Positions 35,301-41,832 of a stretch of DNA of 64,000 bases are shown one piece after another; positions within the stretch are counted from its first letter, which is position 1; each line of letters starts with the position of its first letter. The stretch comes from Arthrobacter sp. SW1. GTDB lineage: Bacteria > Actinomycetota > Actinomycetes > Actinomycetales > Micrococcaceae. The notes below the pieces were generated by a model. The model saw nothing but the letters and a program-made list of their open reading frames with translations. It made no database searches and had not been told where the DNA came from. The stretch is from positions 1 to 64,000 of the forward strand of contig NZ_MJLT01000001.1 of the NCBI RefSeq assembly GCF_001766675.1, given 5' to 3'. The position numbers and the translations under genes are program-made.

Positions 35301-35312
35301 AAGCTTGCGCAT
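32301..35312 (-). CDS. Large TrbL/VirB6-like conjugation membrane protein
   Basis: A 1003-residue protein in three parts: an N-terminal signal-like segment (about 37-60) with a cysteine-containing extracytoplasmic region to about 360; a central cluster of six to eight membrane helices (about 400-660); and a long alanine-rich cytoplasmic tail with a proline/serine-rich, charged end. This plan is that of the TrbL/VirB6-like channel proteins of Gram-positive conjugation systems. A strong hairpin and a palindrome lie inside the first 26 codons, so the true start may be later; a TTG at codon 29 is the only later candidate before the signal segment. Size and topology are seen; the name is inference. 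Confidence 0.68.
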   Translation of the reverse strand: MRKLFRTHHRYRLPVLVKARPTRPCLSLFSDGAYLRPLRFGILIVAVLAGIVLGPLGGADTALAVTSASGKSLEWQVQSNWYRQAVSQCISTKSTAITISQTDLAAGKWFPDPPVVAIYPGDTGDAPAGFLMRDTLGGIGDDGRIDCWEGGNELTQKALQFWGISGFELACDSGMVKRQNDTDCRQGNGNLAWQKDMGARAVSFRNYIRDKVYGGQEPQLSDAMQFVLYKQTLLKGCAYGAQPLTTRPTGANVYEIAKFTTTPATEPGKSPMVTASSEFYIGDKGSDVSRWLWTNPNNERSCGQLADATKQGSAYANAYRGFIQKNGGEPADQESIPGCEDDTSAACSPSDSSNCTIPQLGWILCPALTIGASLADSAYGFLASNFLEFRSSLVNTSPAATDGSGKKIGTGTYDAWRVMRDFANVGLVIGFILIIFSQLTGVGISNYGIKKMLPRIVAAAILVNISFFICQVAVDLSNIIGVSLKEFMEGVAARINGASGTAITSQNDSNLAGIVLTVIAAGTLVWINIGALMVAITGAVVILAVIFILLALRQVIIVLLIVISPLAFVAFLLPNTQSWFEKWRKTLTALLLLFPVIGLVYGSGLLAHTILRQASGDDTIMRIFAYIALVAPLLATITLLRGSLNAVGAIGNNINKLGGAAQSAAGKATEKRYDNSKLGQYKKFREGEAAKRRALIRAGVYQGRGGRWNPRNWASSANSMVNSASGKFGMRMEAAGVNLSDKAEQEDIDMATKALERSAVASPEATAHVSGAFVQALRIGDSVQARAAYATLLNQGAGGIEAARVALAANPNSGAAQALRNYILTKHGDVKKRDNRMMDWASTGNAAALSGAGHLAGLTDAEIASQTPDSIDAGLLDASRAQRILDDPQIQKDIKPSQRAALQRKTAGVQVPDQPIWDAAGGEGFQPWWPSGETPSGQPARSAAAPQPPRSESPSQRVAREAVEKANRERGDDVAWSRWHEQEAGGSTTDQQGRQTPGGTTDD
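35234..35262 (-). terminator. Terminator-like hairpin in the 5' end of the TrbL-like gene
   Basis: AAAGGCAAGGCC pairs perfectly with GGCCTTGCCTTT around a five-base loop; on the minus strand CTTTGTTT follows. It lies 50-80 bases inside the annotated reading frame. Confidence 0.55.
35261..35276. promoter_or_regulatory. Perfect 16-bp palindrome, candidate operator
   Basis: TTACCAGTACTGGTAA reads the same on both strands and directly adjoins the terminator-like hairpin. A repressor site here would control the leftward transfer genes. Confidence 0.5.
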
Positions 35313-35367
35313 ATCCTACGCCTATTTATAGCACAAGCGGCTCCGTTGATAAATAGGAACGAGATGT

Positions 35368-36345
35368 CTATTGACCTCGCACGATGTCCTCAATGAGCTC
35401 ACGGCCATCAAGCACATGTGTGTTGACAGTCCATGCGCCAGTATTGCCGTCGAGGGCAGCCGTCTTGGGTGACTTAATACCAATCGAGTTCATCTTGGCG
35501 TTGTTGTGTTCCATGAGATGAATTTTCAGGCGACGTTCCGTATCCCAAGAACTCATGACCTCCACACGGATTACACTCAGCGATTCAAAATACGGCTCAC
35601 GATCAGTCATTGGGTCTTGGCTCTTGTAGGTCAGAATCCAGTTCCTTAGGTTGGACGCGTTATCCTTCCTAATGAAGTTGAAGTGGCTGACCAGCCGCGG
35701 CTGACTCTGCCAGTCAGGGACGAACAGGGCTTTCGCCGCTACCTGCGCATTCTCGTCGGCAATCTCATCAACCATGGCGTCGTCCCCGGCGAGCCAGGCG
35801 TCGTTCAGCTGATCCGACCTCCCAGCCATCCCCCACCGTGTGTACCCGCCCTCAATGAGGCGTTTCGCGAACTCCTCAGGCGTGAGCCCTGCGGGAATCT
35901 GCAGCGATTCAACAGTGAAAGGTTCTTGTTCCAGCTGGGCACCTGCTTCCTGAGGGCCCGGAGTGACAGGTGCTTCCGTCGTTGGGTCCAGGCTCGGTTC
36001 CGGGGAAGCACTCCCCTGCTGTTCGCCGCCGGCCTTTACGCCAATGGCGACACCGGCCGCTAGCAAACCAGCCGCAACCGCAGCGCTGGCACCGACAACG
36101 AGGCCGCGACGCCTCTTAGGAGCCGGCGCAGGAGTGAGCGGACGCTCGACGAAGTTGGCGTTATCAGGAGACGCTATTTGGATAACGTCGTGGGCATGGT
36201 CGGGCACCTGGTTATTCACGAGACCCTCCGCGTGCGCTTGCGGCAGCGAGGTGTTGTCGAAGGCTTCGTCGACTCGCTCGACGTGATCCGGCAAGTCGGC
36301 CGGGCTGATGTTGGTCCTGTGGAGCTCTGGATGTTCGATGCTCAT
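35368..36345 (-). CDS. Membrane-anchored element protein, possibly VirB8/TcpC-like
   Basis: A 325-residue protein: an acidic cytoplasmic N-terminus of about 78 residues, one membrane helix (LVVGASAAVAAGLLAAGVAIG), a proline-rich linker, then an extracytoplasmic domain of about 190 residues. The outside domain, with helices (EEFAKRLIEGGYTRW) followed by strands, could be NTF2-like, the fold of VirB8/TcpC transfer proteins; this is structural guesswork. It is the first leftward gene of the transfer set, divergent from an HTH regulator gene. The ATG follows AAGGAACC. Confidence 0.55.
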   Translation of the reverse strand: MSIEHPELHRTNISPADLPDHVERVDEAFDNTSLPQAHAEGLVNNQVPDHAHDVIQIASPDNANFVERPLTPAPAPKRRRGLVVGASAAVAAGLLAAGVAIGVKAGGEQQGSASPEPSLDPTTEAPVTPGPQEAGAQLEQEPFTVESLQIPAGLTPEEFAKRLIEGGYTRWGMAGRSDQLNDAWLAGDDAMVDEIADENAQVAAKALFVPDWQSQPRLVSHFNFIRKDNASNLRNWILTYKSQDPMTDREPYFESLSVIRVEVMSSWDTERRLKIHLMEHNNAKMNSIGIKSPKTAALDGNTGAWTVNTHVLDGRELIEDIVRGQ

Positions 36346-36580
36346 GGGAATGGGTTCCTTGCGCGCTTACATGGGCGCATGAGAGTTGGTGATCGCCACG
36401 ATCCGCGGGAGGCTCAGGCCTGCGACCGACGACATCGGGCAATAGCTTATATATGCCACAATCGGCATATTTTGTAAAGATTCTCACGCTTTCTCCCCCA
36501 CCCCTTTAGGCGGCGCACCATGGATGCTACTCATAAGTCTGTAGACCTTCAAGTAGCATTTCGGAAAAGTCGTCTTTGTT
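36346..36580. promoter_or_regulatory. Divergent control region with inverted repeats
   Basis: The region between the leftward transfer genes and the first HTH regulator contains the inverted repeat ATATGCC-N6-GGCATAT at 36451-36470 in an AT-rich context that suits a promoter, and the leader repeat described at 36522-36603. Confidence 0.6.
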
Positions 36581-36603
36581 ATGGAAGGCGATCTGCAGCG
36601 AAC
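36522..36603 (+). repeat. Regulator leader repeat, copy 1
   Basis: About 82 bases almost identical to 37353-37434. It starts at the inverted repeat ATGCTACT (36524-36531) / AGTAGCAT (36552-36559) and runs through the start codon into the first codons of the HTH gene. The arm-to-ATG distance is 57 bases in both copies. Confidence 0.88.
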
Positions 36604-36805
36604 ACTCGGCAAGAACATCCGCCGGATTCGCGATGCCCGAGGCATGAGCCAAGAGGCCTTCGCCGATTACATCGGAGTTCACCGCACCTACATGGGTGGG
36701 GTCGAACGTGGCGAGCGGAATCTGACTCTGAAATCAGTCGAACGCTTCGCCGAAATCCTGCGAGTCGACCCGTTAGACCTGCTTCGCAAACCACCAGTCC
36801 GATAG
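36581..36805 (+). CDS. XRE-family controller-type HTH regulator 1
   Basis: A 74-residue one-domain repressor: GKNIRRIRDARGMSQEAFADYIGVHRTYMGGVERGERNLTL contains the HTH. The sequence style (HRTYxGxxERGERN) is that of restriction-modification controller proteins, which bind palindromic sites near their own start. It is about 65-70 percent identical by eye to regulator 2 (37412-37627). It is divergent from the transfer genes and likely represses or times them. Confidence 0.85.
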   Translation: MEGDLQRTLGKNIRRIRDARGMSQEAFADYIGVHRTYMGGVERGERNLTLKSVERFAEILRVDPLDLLRKPPVR

Positions 36806-36851
36806 GCCGGCGAGCAGCGCCCACCCCATTAGAGCGGGCGCCACACGCGGG

Positions 36852-37052
36852 CTACTCGCGCAGTTCCTTCTCGCGCCGGAAAGTCGCGAGTATTCCCTCG
36901 GCCTCGGCCAGCTCAGCTTCCCAATGGCTGAGCACGTGAGCTCGCACAACCTCCGAGGCTCCCGAGACCTGAATCGCAGCTTCTTTCAGCTTTTCCCTCG
37001 CCTTTTCAACACGCTCTTCGCCATCACGGATCAACTGATCTAGATTGAACAT
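36852..37052 (-). CDS. Small helical element protein
   Basis: A 66-residue, highly charged, helix-prone protein beginning MFNLDQLIRDGEERVEKARE, with a coiled-coil-like pattern through most of its length. The ATG at 37052 has AGGGAAG upstream. It lies seven bases after the gene at 37060-37227, forming a two-gene leftward operon between the two HTH regulators. Function unknown; a small DNA- or protein-binding accessory is plausible. Confidence 0.6.
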   Translation of the reverse strand: MFNLDQLIRDGEERVEKAREKLKEAAIQVSGASEVVRAHVLSHWEAELAEAEGILATFRREKELRE

Positions 37053-37059
37053 GGCTTCC

Positions 37060-37227
37060 CTATACATAGTTGATATTGAGGCTGTCGAGCGCGCGCTGCA
37101 GCTCAGGGAATTGCTTCGCCTTGCTTTGCAACTTCTGGAGAATGGCATTGTTGCTGTCCAATGCGTGCTTCGCCGACTTCTCCTGAAGATACGCCAGATC
37201 CTTGCGGTAATCCTGGGGAATTGCCAT
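37060..37227 (-). CDS. Small helical element protein
   Basis: A 55-residue protein, MAIPQDYRKDLAYLQEKSAK..., predicted mostly helical and charged. AGGAG lies eight bases before its ATG. Downstream it is coupled to the 66-residue gene. A TAGGGC-GTT-GCCCTA inverted repeat at 37268-37282 lies 40 bases upstream, a likely operator. No family recognised. Confidence 0.6.
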   Translation of the reverse strand: MAIPQDYRKDLAYLQEKSAKHALDSNNAILQKLQSKAKQFPELQRALDSLNINYV

Positions 37228-37267
37228 AGTCACTCCTGCCTCGTTTGGTGATGGAAGGCCGGGAGGG

Positions 37268-37282
37268 TAGGGCGTTGCCCTA
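37268..37282. promoter_or_regulatory. Inverted repeat, candidate operator
   Basis: TAGGGC and GCCCTA around GTT, in the gap between the leftward two-gene operon and the second leader repeat. Confidence 0.45.
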
Positions 37283-37352
37283 TTGAGGGGACCGGCAACC
37301 GCTCCCCCAGTAAATCTGCACCTCAATGCTCGATTCACCCTCGCCGATAGCA

Positions 37353-37434
37353 GGATGCTACTCATAAGTCTGTAGACCTACAAGTAGCATTTCGGCAGAG
37401 TCGACTTTGTTATGGAAGGCGATCTGCAGCGGAC
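37353..37434 (+). repeat. Regulator leader repeat, copy 2
   Basis: Second copy of the 36522-36603 leader: the same inverted arms ATGCTACT (37355-37362) and AGTAGCAT (37383-37390), the same 57-base spacing to the ATG, with only a few substitutions. Confidence 0.88.
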
Positions 37435-37627
37435 ACTTGGAGATAATCTCCGGCGCATCCGAAAGCAGATGGGCATGAGCCAGGAAGAGTTTGCCGACTA
37501 CCTGAACGTTCACCGGACCTATGCCGGCGGCGTTGAGCGGGGCGAGCGAAATTTGACCCTCAGATCCGTGGAGGCACTCGCAAAGGTTCTGCAGGTCGAA
37601 GCGATCAGTCTGCTTCAGGAGCAGTGA
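37412..37627 (+). CDS. XRE-family controller-type HTH regulator 2
   Basis: A 71-residue paralogue of the regulator at 36581-36805. The HTH GMSQEEFADYLNVHRTYAGGVERGERNLTL is conserved, with changes concentrated in the first helices (GDNLRRIRKQM) and the C-terminal tail. Because both genes have the same leader and operator, each may regulate itself and the other. Immediately followed by the converging HEPN-like gene. Confidence 0.85.
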   Translation: MEGDLQRTLGDNLRRIRKQMGMSQEEFADYLNVHRTYAGGVERGERNLTLRSVEALAKVLQVEAISLLQEQ

Positions 37628-37676
37628 TCTTCTGACAGGCGCGGGCGATCATCAGGGGCAAAAATGGTTAGCGTGC

Positions 37677-38620
37677 CTACTGCTGGTGGCCCGCCGATGG
37701 GTAGGAAGGCGGAACTGCCATCGCATCAGTTGGCGTTCTTCCTTCATAGGTTGCTCGAGCGCCAGCTTGTCGAGCGACATAGTCAAACCCGCTGGCATCC
37801 AAAGTCATTATGCCAAGGATCTTTGAGGGGTATCCTCGAACATACTCGTGGAAGTGCGCCTGCTGACCACCAAGCTCTCTGATATATCGGATGAGCAATT
37901 GGGCCGAGTCCGGCGCCCCCGGATGGATCAGCGGAGCGAGACGCGTGTGGAGGGCCTGCACTTCGCGAAAGGCTTCCGCGCTCAGCTCGAGTAAGTCGAT
38001 GTCCTCACCGATCTCACGTACTTGGCGCCGAACGGCGGCGTTGCTGCGGCTAGCTTCGAACACGTCCTTCTCAAGGTAGGCATGCGCTTCCGACTCTTTT
38101 GCATCGGACCCGTCGATGAGCCTTGCCGTCGCTTTCAGCGACATCAGACCTCGCACCCCGTGTTGGAAGGCGTTCCGTAAGGAATAGACCAGTCGATACG
38201 CGAAGCTGCGATCGTATAGTTCGGAAAACTCGCTCTCACCACGACTGCGAGTTGGTCGTTACCTGTACGGTTCACCTGGGCCGAGACGTGCTCATCGTAA
38301 AGCTTCAAGGCAGTACTGAAGTTGAGGATCCGATATTCAATTAGCTGGGGCAACCAATCATCAAGCGATGGACGCTCAAGCACTTGCCTGAGCAATTCAT
38401 CACGCACGTTTCGTAGGTCTCCCCAAGCGAAGCACACGAATCCGTCTAATCCTCGGGTAAAGGAGTACACCTCGCGGTGAGCTGCAGTCACCGCTTCCCA
38501 TTCCTCAACAGTCAGCTCACGGACTTCATTCCAGAGCCACTCTCCGGCTTTTTTCTGCTCATGTCGGAAGAGTGCACGTACAGTATCTCCCTGAATCTCG
38601 TCTTGCCCGTCGCCGTTCAT
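37677..38620 (-). pseudogene. Frameshifted HEPN-like gene
   Basis: Two overlapping frames look like one protein of about 314 residues broken by a single-base shift. Frame 1 (start 38620, MNGDGQDEIQGD) ends at 38144. Frame 2 has no start of its own before 38156 but is open from 38258 and reads SEFSELYDRSFAYRLVYSL, then RNAFQHG, then the second part down to 37677. Frame 1 over the same stretch has no such character. RNAFQH fits the RNxxxH active-site motif of HEPN ribonucleases. The shift must lie between 38258 and about 38180. The gene may be inactive, or a sequencing error or programmed shift may hide a live defence or toxin gene. Confidence 0.65.
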
Positions 38621-38826
38621 GCATCCAGCGTGCCAGACGGCACGCGAAATGACCGAACCAGCACGGATCTCCGGACAATTCCTGGATTCCGCGGCCAAAC
38701 TTGGAGTCCCGAAGCAAGCCTTCCTCATTCCTTGAACTGATATCGGAATATCAGCGCAAGGAACAGCGATGCCTTGGCGTCAGCTTTGAACGCCAAGGCA
38801 TCTCGGTACAAGTTCGATCACGAAAG

Positions 38827-39165
38827 TTAGTTTGCCGCCTCGTACGCGTCGACGATGGATTGAGCGATCCGACCACGCGAGTTGACGCTGTAGCCATTGG
38901 CTGCCGCCCAGGCACGAATCTCCACAAGACGCTCCCTATCCGAGGACTTCTTTGCAGGAGCTTGCCGCACGGGAGCGACCGCAATCTTCCGGCCAGCTTT
39001 GGCATACTTGCCAAGTAGCTCGTGAAACTCGGTGGCATTCTCGGCGGATAGATCGATCTCATAGTTTGATCCGTTGTAGGTGAAGTGTAGCGTCTCCCCT
39101 TCACCCTCTGGGATTGTCTCGCCGGTGAGGTCGTCAACAAGCCTGTAAATTACTTCCTTAGCCAA
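38827..39165 (-). CDS. lsr2: Lsr2 xenogeneic silencer
   Basis: A 112-residue Lsr2 protein. The N-terminal half (YRLVDDLTGETIPEGEGETLHFTYNG, YEIDLSAENATEFHELLGKY) is the beta-strand/helix dimerisation domain; the C-terminal half (IRAWAAANGYSVNSRGRIAQSI) carries the RGR hook that enters the minor groove of AT-rich DNA. Lsr2 coats and silences foreign AT-rich DNA in actinobacteria. Here it is carried by the element itself, which could quieten its own left half or affect the host. An inactive copy lies just upstream. Confidence 0.92.
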   Translation of the reverse strand: MAKEVIYRLVDDLTGETIPEGEGETLHFTYNGSNYEIDLSAENATEFHELLGKYAKAGRKIAVAPVRQAPAKKSSDRERLVEIRAWAAANGYSVNSRGRIAQSIVDAYEAAN

Positions 39166-39390
39166 ATCATCTCCATTGTCTAGAGTTAGTCAGATATCGT
39201 GCCCCCACCGAGACTCGACTCTACCCCTACTAGCTGGATGAAGCACTCAACCTCCGCCGGAGACGTGCTTGGAACTACCGAATTGACAAGGTCTTCGAAT
39301 TAGTCCAAGGCAATGACAAGGCCAGAAAATGTGTGCACGGAATTCTCATGTGTCCGCCCAATAGACGGGTGCAGATGCACGTACGGAGGA

Positions 39391-39723
39391 TCAGTGGGCT
39401 GCCCCATACGCCTCGATAATGGGCAGGCAATACGCCCAAGGGAATTGGCCTTGTGGCCGTTCTGCACAGCCCAGGCGAATGCTGGCCTACGTTCCTTGCT
39501 TGATCCGCCCCTTAGTCAGCATTGCCCGCTGGCGGCTTGGAACCTTTCGGCCGACACTGGCGTACCTGCCCAACAAGTCGTGGAACTCCGCTGCATTAGC
39601 GGACGAGAGATCGATTTCGTACGCCGATCCACCATGCGTGAGCTGAAGCGATTCACCTGCGCCATCTGGAATCGACTCACCGGTGAGGTCGTCGACCAGG
39701 CGGCAGGCTACTTCTCTTGCCGT
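39391..39723 (-). pseudogene. Decayed second lsr2 copy
   Basis: On the minus strand a full Lsr2 can be followed across broken frames: AREVACRLVDDLTGESIPDG and YEIDLSSANAAEFHDLLGRY in one frame, then AFAWAVQNGHKANSLGRIA in a second, then the end IIEAYGAAH and stop in a third. The start codon has become ACG (39721-39723) and the hook RGR has become LGR. The region is therefore a dead paralogue of the intact gene 225 bases away. It overlaps the end of the 274-residue gene by 16 bases. Confidence 0.8.
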
Positions 39724-40532
39724 TGGAGCTCCATTCCTCTTTGCCGTTGCGCCCAGACACCGTGGTCTCGCTCTAGCTCCGTGCCTGCTGCCGGTGTGTG
39801 GCCCCACCATTGAAGGGATACGTCTATGGCCCGTTCTCTGAAGGTACGCATTACGGTCATGATGCGAGGTTCGGCTGTCCAGCTCATGACCCGCCAGACA
39901 GGCCAGACCGGCATGTTCCAGAGCACACGGAGGGTTGCCATGGACTCACCGAATTCTGCCGTGAGGTCGAGCGGTGATTCTGGAAGGATAATCCGGCTTG
40001 TGTAGCGTGTCTTGGTTCCGGTTTCTCCGTGGACGTGGAAATCGACGGGAACCTGATCGCCGTTCATGAAAACGCCGGGCTTCTGGAATGACTCGTATCC
40101 AAGGTTGAAGTCAAGGAACGGCTGAAACTTGTCTCCGCTTTGGAAGAGTGAGACCACGGCCCATGGCCGGGACGTCTCGTCGCGGTCGCGGATGAGGGTG
40201 GTGAGGTCTTTGATCCCGCGCTCCGCTCGACGCCAGGCCGTTGAGATGTCTGCGTAATAGGTCTCGTGGTACCGAACCCTGCGTTGGTCCACAGAGTCCA
40301 GACCAATCTCCCAGCCTGAGAGGTAGAAAAACGCTCCCACCGGGGTTAGCGGGTCCTGTCCGTGTCTTTCGTAGAGCCGTTCCAGTTCTTCGAAGGCTCT
40401 CTCCGGAACACCATTGCCGAGGATTTCCGTGAGGTAGAAAAGACCAGTCAAGCGGGTCGAATCCGGGTAACCACTTCCTCGCCGAAAGTTCCTGAGTTCC
40501 CGAATGAGTTCGTCCCTTATCGGATCCTTCAT
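39708..40532 (-). CDS. Hypothetical element protein
   Basis: A 274-residue protein with no recognised motif. The first about 85 residues (MKDPIRDELIRELRNFRRGSG...) look like a helical bundle; the rest has mixed strands and many aromatic residues (VWPVWRVMSWTAEPR). The ATG at 40532 has GGTGG upstream and is preferred over the ATG at 40541. Its C-terminal codons overlap the lsr2 pseudogene start, so the end of this gene may itself be altered. It diverges from the rightward small-gene set. Confidence 0.55.
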   Translation of the reverse strand: MKDPIRDELIRELRNFRRGSGYPDSTRLTGLFYLTEILGNGVPERAFEELERLYERHGQDPLTPVGAFFYLSGWEIGLDSVDQRRVRYHETYYADISTAWRRAERGIKDLTTLIRDRDETSRPWAVVSLFQSGDKFQPFLDFNLGYESFQKPGVFMNGDQVPVDFHVHGETGTKTRYTSRIILPESPLDLTAEFGESMATLRVLWNMPVWPVWRVMSWTAEPRIMTVMRTFRERAIDVSLQWWGHTPAAGTELERDHGVWAQRQRGMELQRQEK

Positions 40533-40643
40533 GTCCACCATGTCGCCAATTTTGTGCCAATGACGGCACCACGGGCTAGAGGCGAAGCTGGGTGTACGGA
40601 TTCCTCAAACAGCGAGGGACACTTTTCTTCAAGGAGGACATAA

Positions 40644-40949
40644 ATGACCAGCCTCACTCCTCGCCCTGCGTCTCAGGGTGTTTCCCGGATCCCAGAGGGT
40701 TTCAGCCGCTCTGAAGGCAAGGGTCTGCAGCGCGCACAGAACGCCGAAATCGCTCGCGGCCTGGTGAGCGGCGCACGCGTTGCCGCGGCCGGCTACGTGG
40801 CCGCCACCGGCATGCATCTAACCGCCATGCTTTCCCGCGAGGCCGAGTTCCAGTCCAACGGTGACCCGCAGGCCAAGGCTCGCCTGGATTTCATCGCGGA
40901 CAGCTTCGCTGAGGGGGCGGCCTTCGAAGTGCGCCGCTTGCTCCGCTGA
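40644..40949 (+). CDS. Small element protein, first of the rightward set
   Basis: A 101-residue protein with a very strong ribosome site (AAGGAGG) that opens the rightward genes. The centre (LVSGARVAAAGYVAATGMHLTAML) is hydrophobic-helical, the end (ARLDFIADSFAEGAAFEVRRL) amphipathic. Function unknown. It probably heads an operon leading to the small genes that follow 10 bases on. Confidence 0.65.
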   Translation: MTSLTPRPASQGVSRIPEGFSRSEGKGLQRAQNAEIARGLVSGARVAAAGYVAATGMHLTAMLSREAEFQSNGDPQAKARLDFIADSFAEGAAFEVRRLLR

Positions 40950-40959
40950 GGTCGCGACG

Positions 40960-41217
40960 ATGAAGCCTTTTCGTTTTCCGCGCCTCGTGAACACAAGTCC
41001 TCCAGCACCGACGATGCTTGAACATGATGAGCTCGCTCGGCACTTCATCGAACAAATTGCGGGGCTGGTGAACGGCCTCGAACAGCTTGCCAGCGCCACT
41101 GAGACAACGCACCCGGCAACTTCGCGCCACCTCCGGATGCTCTCGCAGCAGTACGCCGCCATAGCACTTACCGCCGTGGAGACCTGGCCCCAGGTGGTGA
41201 GCAATGAACGCGGATAG
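40960..41217 (+). CDS. Small helical element protein
   Basis: An 85-residue protein beginning MKPFRFPRLVNTSPPAP and then mostly helical (ELARHFIEQIAGLVNGLEQL). Its end overlaps the next gene by 14 bases. The frame is open further upstream, but the ATG at 40960, just after the previous stop, fits operon spacing. No family recognised. Confidence 0.55.
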   Translation: MKPFRFPRLVNTSPPAPTMLEHDELARHFIEQIAGLVNGLEQLASATETTHPATSRHLRMLSQQYAAIALTAVETWPQVVSNERG

Positions 41218-41395
41218 CATCTTCTGGTTCGTCGTCCTGGTGGTTACCCTCATTGCGCTGGGCTATGCGCTCGCTCGCCTGGTCGAGACCTACCAGGACG
41301 AAGCCACCGCCGCACGAGATGCCCAGGCCGCGACCGACCGTCTCCACGCGAAACACCGTGAGGCGCTGCGGCAGATGCGCCAGCACTCCGAGTAG
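41204..41395 (+). CDS. Small single-pass membrane protein
   Basis: A 63-residue protein: a membrane helix (IFWFVVLVVTLIALGYALA) followed by a charged coiled-coil-like tail (DEATAARDAQAATDRLHAKHRE). It overlaps the previous gene. Such short anchor-plus-coil proteins are common accessory parts in conjugative elements; the role is not known. Confidence 0.6.
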   Translation: MNADSIFWFVVLVVTLIALGYALARLVETYQDEATAARDAQAATDRLHAKHREALRQMRQHSE

Positions 41396-41832
41396 TCGGA
41401 TCGACTAATCCGACATCTTATGTGGGAGCCCTTCTCCCGCATTCCGGTCATTCACGCCTGCCTCTAGAACGAGGTTACTTGTCGTGCCCGGAACACCGTG
41501 AGGTGAAGGAGAGGTTGCCGCACGAGTTGAGCCAATAGGCCGAGCATCTTCAAAGCTCGCGATCGAAGAACCCGGCCACCCATCCAAGTTTCGCCACGGG
41601 CCGGACGGCAACCCTGTTGTGAAAAAAAACAGCATCGTTCAGCGACGGCCCTCCAGCCCCCATCAGGAGTGGCGTTCTGCCCCAGGACAACATCAAGGTC
41701 CTGTCCGTCGAATCGCGGAGAAAGCCGGGGTCTTCGGCCATTGACGGTTATGCCTTGATGCTTCATAACCCTCCTCAGTAACCCGCAGTCCAAGAGCCGA
41801 TCTTGTGCTGCCTAAAAAGAAAGGACGCAGCT
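41396..41832. other. Gap without a supportable gene
   Basis: 437 bases before the methyltransferase gene. Frames on either strand lack ribosome sites and recognisable protein character. A GGATCGACTAATCC inverted repeat directly after the preceding stop may form a weak terminator. The methyltransferase promoter should lie in the last 100 bases. Confidence 0.5.

Noticed and set aside
41464..41793. 109-codon minus-strand frame before the methyltransferase
   Set aside because: No ribosome site, no family character, opposite to the surrounding operon.
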